From Brachynemurus nebulosus (taxonomy: Eukaryota; Arthropoda; Insecta; Neuroptera; Myrmeleontidae), in the NCBI GenBank assembly GCA_035578155.1, contig JAPWDM010000005.1, positions 47,324,954-47,388,953 on the forward strand: 64,000 nt of DNA, read 5' to 3'. A program made the translations under genes and the position numbers. Below are positions 60,894 through 64,000 of this stretch, one piece after another; positions within the stretch are counted from its first letter, which is position 1, and each line of letters opens with the position of its first letter. The notes under the pieces were generated by a model, which worked only from the letters and a program-made list of their open reading frames with translations, had not been told where the DNA came from and ran no database searches.

Positions 60894-61338
60894 TGCCGCT
60901 GCTACACGATGCTACGAACACCTTCCAACATTCGACGTTGGATGGTTCATAGCATCGTGTAGCCGTTGTTCGAACCTACGAGTGTCCAATGTCGAGCGTC
61001 AAACATTCGCATTTGGTCGTGTCCCGTTCGATGTCGGTATTCTTGTACCGAGTCAAAGGGATGCTTCGAACGTTTGAAGGTCATTGTTGGTTGCGTTCGT
61101 TGGTTGCGCACGACTCGTTCATGTGAAGAGAGACAACATCAGTGTATAATATTAGAGATAACATCAGACAGATAACAGCGTTGTCGACTGAGTACCAACA
61201 CATCATCATTCGTATTGGATCAAACATTCGATTCACCGTGTAGCAGATACATTCGTCGCATCAACTATCGAACTTAATTGCCTCAAACGTTCGATCGAAC
61301 GTTGGAAGGAACGTTCGTAGCATCGTGTAGAACCCGCT
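60894..61338. mobile_element. PIF/Harbinger-type MITE, 445 bp, copy 2
   Basis: It has the same length and nearly the same sequence as 30748-31192 and is flanked by TTA (60891-60893 and 61339-61341). Deleting it and one TTA restores AACGTCTTATCTGAACG, exactly the sequence of the host element's opposite TIR. The insertion therefore lies inside the left TIR of the larger Harbinger element. Confidence 0.95.
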
Positions 61339-61448
61339 TTATCTGAACGATAAAACGTTCATGCAAGTCGTTCGACAAAACGTACAAAAATTAGTGTGTC
61401 CACACGTCTCCAACTTATCGTTCAAATTTCAGTTTCACGACGTTTGTC

Positions 61449-61712
61449 ATGGAGAAAACACTTCTTTGGGCACTCTATGGTGTTCGCATTTTAATGAAAA
61501 ATAAAAGAAAAAATGGAAGAGTAAGATGGTCTGGGGAATGGCTCTTAAAAAGACATGAATTTTCTTATGTCAGACTATTACGTGAGCCTCATAATGAAGC
61601 AGTTGATTGGCGTAATTACCTAAGGATGGACTCTGAAACTTACAGCCATTTATTAAACTCTTTTAGTAGATTTAAATATTTTACCCCGTTCTTTTTTGTA
61701 AATGATTCGTAA
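61449..61712 (+). pseudogene. PIF/Harbinger transposase, N-terminal part
   Basis: The frame starts at the first ATG after the left terminal region and contains VRWSGEWLLKRHEFSYVRLL, REPHNEAVDWRNYLRMDSET and YSHLLNSFSRF. The pattern R-x-(W)-x-R-x(3-10)-L-x-E-L/R...FRNFLRMDxxTFxxLL is the N-terminal signature of HARBI1-like PIF/Harbinger transposases, preceding the DDE nuclease domain (family knowledge). About 75 residues look genuine; the tail KYFTPFFFVNDS reads past the deletion junction. A full protein would be about 350-400 residues, so the catalytic domain is gone. It faces the MADF frame. Confidence 0.8.
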
Positions 61713-61716
61713 AGAA

Positions 61717-61914
61717 TTAATTCTTTTTTACTGTCTCCTTGTTATCCGTTTCGTCAATGGCTCTGTATTTTTCAATAAGGGCTTCGTATGCTTGTGACTT
61801 TTTATTCCGGTCACTGTACTCTGGGCTTTTAACTTGCCACAAGCAAGTAAAACTCCAATAAAGGTCAATAAATTCACACAAAAATTGACGGGAGCATTGA
61901 CGAAGATCAGACAT
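61717..61914 (-). pseudogene. MADF-domain protein, N-terminal part (Harbinger second gene)
   Basis: The minus-strand frame from an ATG at 61914 reads SRQFLCEFIDLYWSFTCLWQ, VKSPEYSDRNKKSQAYEALI and EKYRAIDETDNKETVKKN. FIxLYxxxxCLWxVKSxxYxDRNKKxxAYxxLxxKY is the first half of a MADF (Myb/SANT-like in Adf-1) domain. Animal PIF/Harbinger elements commonly encode such a DNA-binding partner needed for transposase import and TIR recognition (family knowledge). The domain breaks off after about 60 residues at the same junction that truncates the transposase. The overlapping minus-strand frame starting at 61949 is a shadow. Confidence 0.8.
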
Positions 61915-62275
61915 AATAAAATAAAATGAAAATTATAAAATAAAAACAAAATTTATACAAAAAATGTATAAATTTTTATTTTGTAAAATTTTAAATTTTT
62001 AAATTAACGGACATGAAGCAATAGAATACTACGATATTATGTATAAAAATACTACAAATCGTTTCGATAAAACGAAAGTCTGTCCAGACGCACCAACTTG
62101 TCGAACCAATTTTCATAAAATGATGCCTCGCAGCTCAAACTTTCGACTTATCGTACAACCTCATTTCCGTCATGCAAGACGTACGTTTTGCGGTCCACAC
62201 GCTACGTTTTATCTGAACGACTTGTCGATTCAGACAAGTCGTTCAGATAAGACGTTGTGTCTGGACCGGCTTTTA

Positions 62276-64000
62276 CTGTTAGGATTTCCCATCGACAACA
62301 TCTTTTTATTAGGTTCTCACTTTCTGCTCACTTCTAATGTTTTTCAAAAGCCTAAATCAATATCCACGTTTAACTTCAAAAATGACGAACTTCCGAAACG
62401 AACTTTCATTTCCTGTTTTAAGCCTTAGGGAATAAATTTCCAGAAACGTTTACACAACGGACTTTTATCTATAAATAGAAGCCTAAACGCCAATTTTCAT
62501 ACCTCCTGTGCTAAATTTCGTCCTTCTAAACCCAACAGTTTAGGCTGTGCGTTGTCTGTCAGTGTTAAAGATTTATTCTATACTAGCCGTATGCCCGATG
62601 GGACTCATCGACAACATCTTTTTATCAAGTACTCACTTTCTGTTCACTTTTAATGTTTTTCAAAAGACTAAATCAATATCCATGTTTATAACTTCAAAAA
62701 TGATGAACTTCCCATATGAACTTTCATTTTCTGTTTTAACGCCTTAGGGAATAAATTTCCAGAAACAACTGACTTTTATTTATAAATAGAAGCGTACTAA
62801 ACCTCAATTTTCATAACTCCTATGCTTAATTTCGTCCTTCTAAACTCAACAGTTGAGGCTGGGCGTTGTCTGTCAGCCAAAGTTAAAAAAGAATCATTAA
62901 ATAAGATAATATTATTTATTTTAATAGCCATAGTAATATATTTTTATATACCACTAACTTCAAAAATAACGAATTTACAACAAATTTTCATCCCCTATTA
63001 AACCCACTTAGGGGACGAATTTTCAGAAATACTTTCTTAGTGCCCATCTACGTTACATAGGGAACTCCTATGCAAAATTTCATTCTTCTAAACTCAACGG
63101 TTTAGGCTGTGCGTTGTCTGTCCGTCAATCAGTTTTAGAAATTTATTAAGTAGACTAGCCGTATACCCGATTGGATTTCCCATCGACAACATCTTTTTAT
63201 TAGGTACTCACTTTCTGCTCACTTTTAATGTTTTTCAAAAGCCTAAATCAATATCCACATTTCTAACTTCAAAAATTATGAACTTCCTGCACGAACTTTC
63301 ATTTCCTGTTTTAACCTCTTAGGGAATAAATTTCCAGAAACGTTTACACAACTGTATTTTATTTATAAACAGAAGCCTAAACGCCAATTTTCATATCTCC
63401 TGTGCTAAATTTCATCCTTTTAAATCCAACAGTTTAGGCTGTGCGTTGTTTGTCAGTCAGTGTCAAAGATTTATTAAATATTATTTACTTTAATAGCTAT
63501 AGTAACATATTTTTATATATGTCAACTTATATCTGTAACTTTAAAAATAACGAATTTACATACAAATTTTCATTCCCTATTAAACCCACTTAAGGGACGA
63601 ATTTTCAAAAATCTTTTCTTAATGCTCATCTACGTTATATAGGAAACCTCTATGCAAAATTTCATTCTTCTAAACCCCACGGTTTAAGCTGTGCGTTGTC
63701 TGTCAGTCAGTCAGTGTTAGAAATTTATTAAGTAGATTATTTATTTTAATAGCCATAGTAACATATTTTTATATACCACTAACTTAAAAAATGACGAATT
63801 TTCATACAAATTTTCATTCCCTATTTAACCCACTTAGGAGACGAATTTTCAAAAATCCTTTCCTAGGGCTCGTCTACATTACGTAGGAAACTCCTATGAA
63901 AAATTTCGTTCTTCTAAACCCAACGGTTTAGGCTGTGCGTTGTCTGTCAGTCAGTCAGTGTTAGAAATTTATTAAGTATAGATTAGCCACAGCTATTATT
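62276..64000. repeat. Tandem array with two monomer lengths, runs off the window
   Basis: The word GCGTTGTCTGTC (or a one-base variant) recurs near 62550, 62862, 63110, 63445, 63690 and 63933, spaced about 312, 248, 335, 245 and 243 bp. Long monomers include CATCGACAACATCTTTTTAT, TTTTTCAAAAGMCTAAATCA and a TCCAGAAACG block. Short monomers carry TAGCCATAGTAATATA and CCCACTTAGGGGACGAATTT. All share an end made of AACCCAACGGTTTAGGCTGT, GTCAGTCAGTCAGT and AGAAATTTATTAAGTAGA followed by CTAGCC. The tail style resembles 3' ends of some RTE-like retroposons, but no coding part is seen. Confidence 0.88.

Larger units (their letters stand above)
60869..62272. mobile_element. PIF/Harbinger element, internally deleted, with nested MITE
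   Basis: AGGCCGGTCCAGACGCAACG and the inverted AAGCCGGTCCAGACACAACG are flanked by TTA (60866-60868 and 62273-62275). Without the nested 445-bp MITE and its 3-bp duplication the element is 956 bp. It keeps the first part of a transposase gene (plus) and of a MADF-protein gene (minus), convergent with only a few bases between their ends; the deletion joined them. Subterminal copies of CGTTCAGATAAGACGT and ACGTTTTATCTGAACGACTT recur near the right end. Confidence 0.93.

Noticed and set aside
61728..61949. 73-residue minus-strand frame with a hydrophobic start, suggestive of a signal peptide
   Set aside because: It overlaps the MADF frame in another register and has no family resemblance; it is a shadow.
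1..64000. CRISPR arrays, operons, phage or bacterial mobile systems
   Set aside because: Nothing in the window is prokaryotic in character; the tandem repeats here lack the unique spacers and constant short repeats of CRISPR.

Overview
The window looks like euchromatic or intergenic DNA from a small-genome-type arthropod, most likely an insect. It is very AT-rich and full of (TA)n tracts. It is built almost entirely from class II transposon debris of kinds common in insects: hAT, piggyBac-like TTAA inserters, Tc1/mariner-type TA inserters, PIF/Harbinger with a MADF partner gene, and DINE-1/Helentron-like non-autonomous elements. The order cannot be fixed from sequence alone. No complete protein-coding gene, rRNA or tRNA gene is visible, and nothing bacterial (operons, ribosome binding sites, CRISPR) applies. 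Most open frames are short and lie in repeats.

Layout. 0.3-1.4 kb: a mariner transposase fragment beside a Helentron-like element; the same pair recurs in mirror image at 26 kb. 2.9-3.6 kb: a hAT end. 5.8-6.4 kb: a Tc1-like remnant keeping the transposase C-terminus. 8.2-9.5 kb: first of three copies of a TA-inserting family with CACNG ends. 9.7-15.7 kb: a piggyBac-like element swollen by insertions; its near-empty sister is at 43.6-44.5 kb. 15.8-19.1 kb: two adjacent long inverted-repeat (hairpin) elements, the first inside a hAT element with an 8-bp target duplication. 20.2-21.7 kb: two MITEs on either side of the only plausible host exon (20684-20879, minus). 28-31 kb: more MITEs.

32.0-40.7 kb is a nested tower: a hAT-like element contains a GGG(A/G)CCCG-ended element, which contains a second hAT, which contains a Helentron-like element with a 120-bp minisatellite and (TA)n, which contains a TA-inserting element, which contains a TA MITE. 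40.7-55.7 kb holds further TTAA inserters, hAT elements and degenerate repeats. 60.9-62.3 kb is an internally deleted PIF/Harbinger element that keeps the first part of both of its convergent genes (transposase and MADF protein) and has a 445-bp Harbinger MITE inside its own left terminal repeat. From 62.3 kb to the window end runs a tandem array of roughly 245- and 315-335-bp monomers.

How it works together: these elements do not form a pathway. The window is a record of serial insertion, in which target duplications (TA, TTAA, TTA/TAA, 8 bp) allow insertion order to be read. All boundaries were read by eye; no alignment or database search was run.
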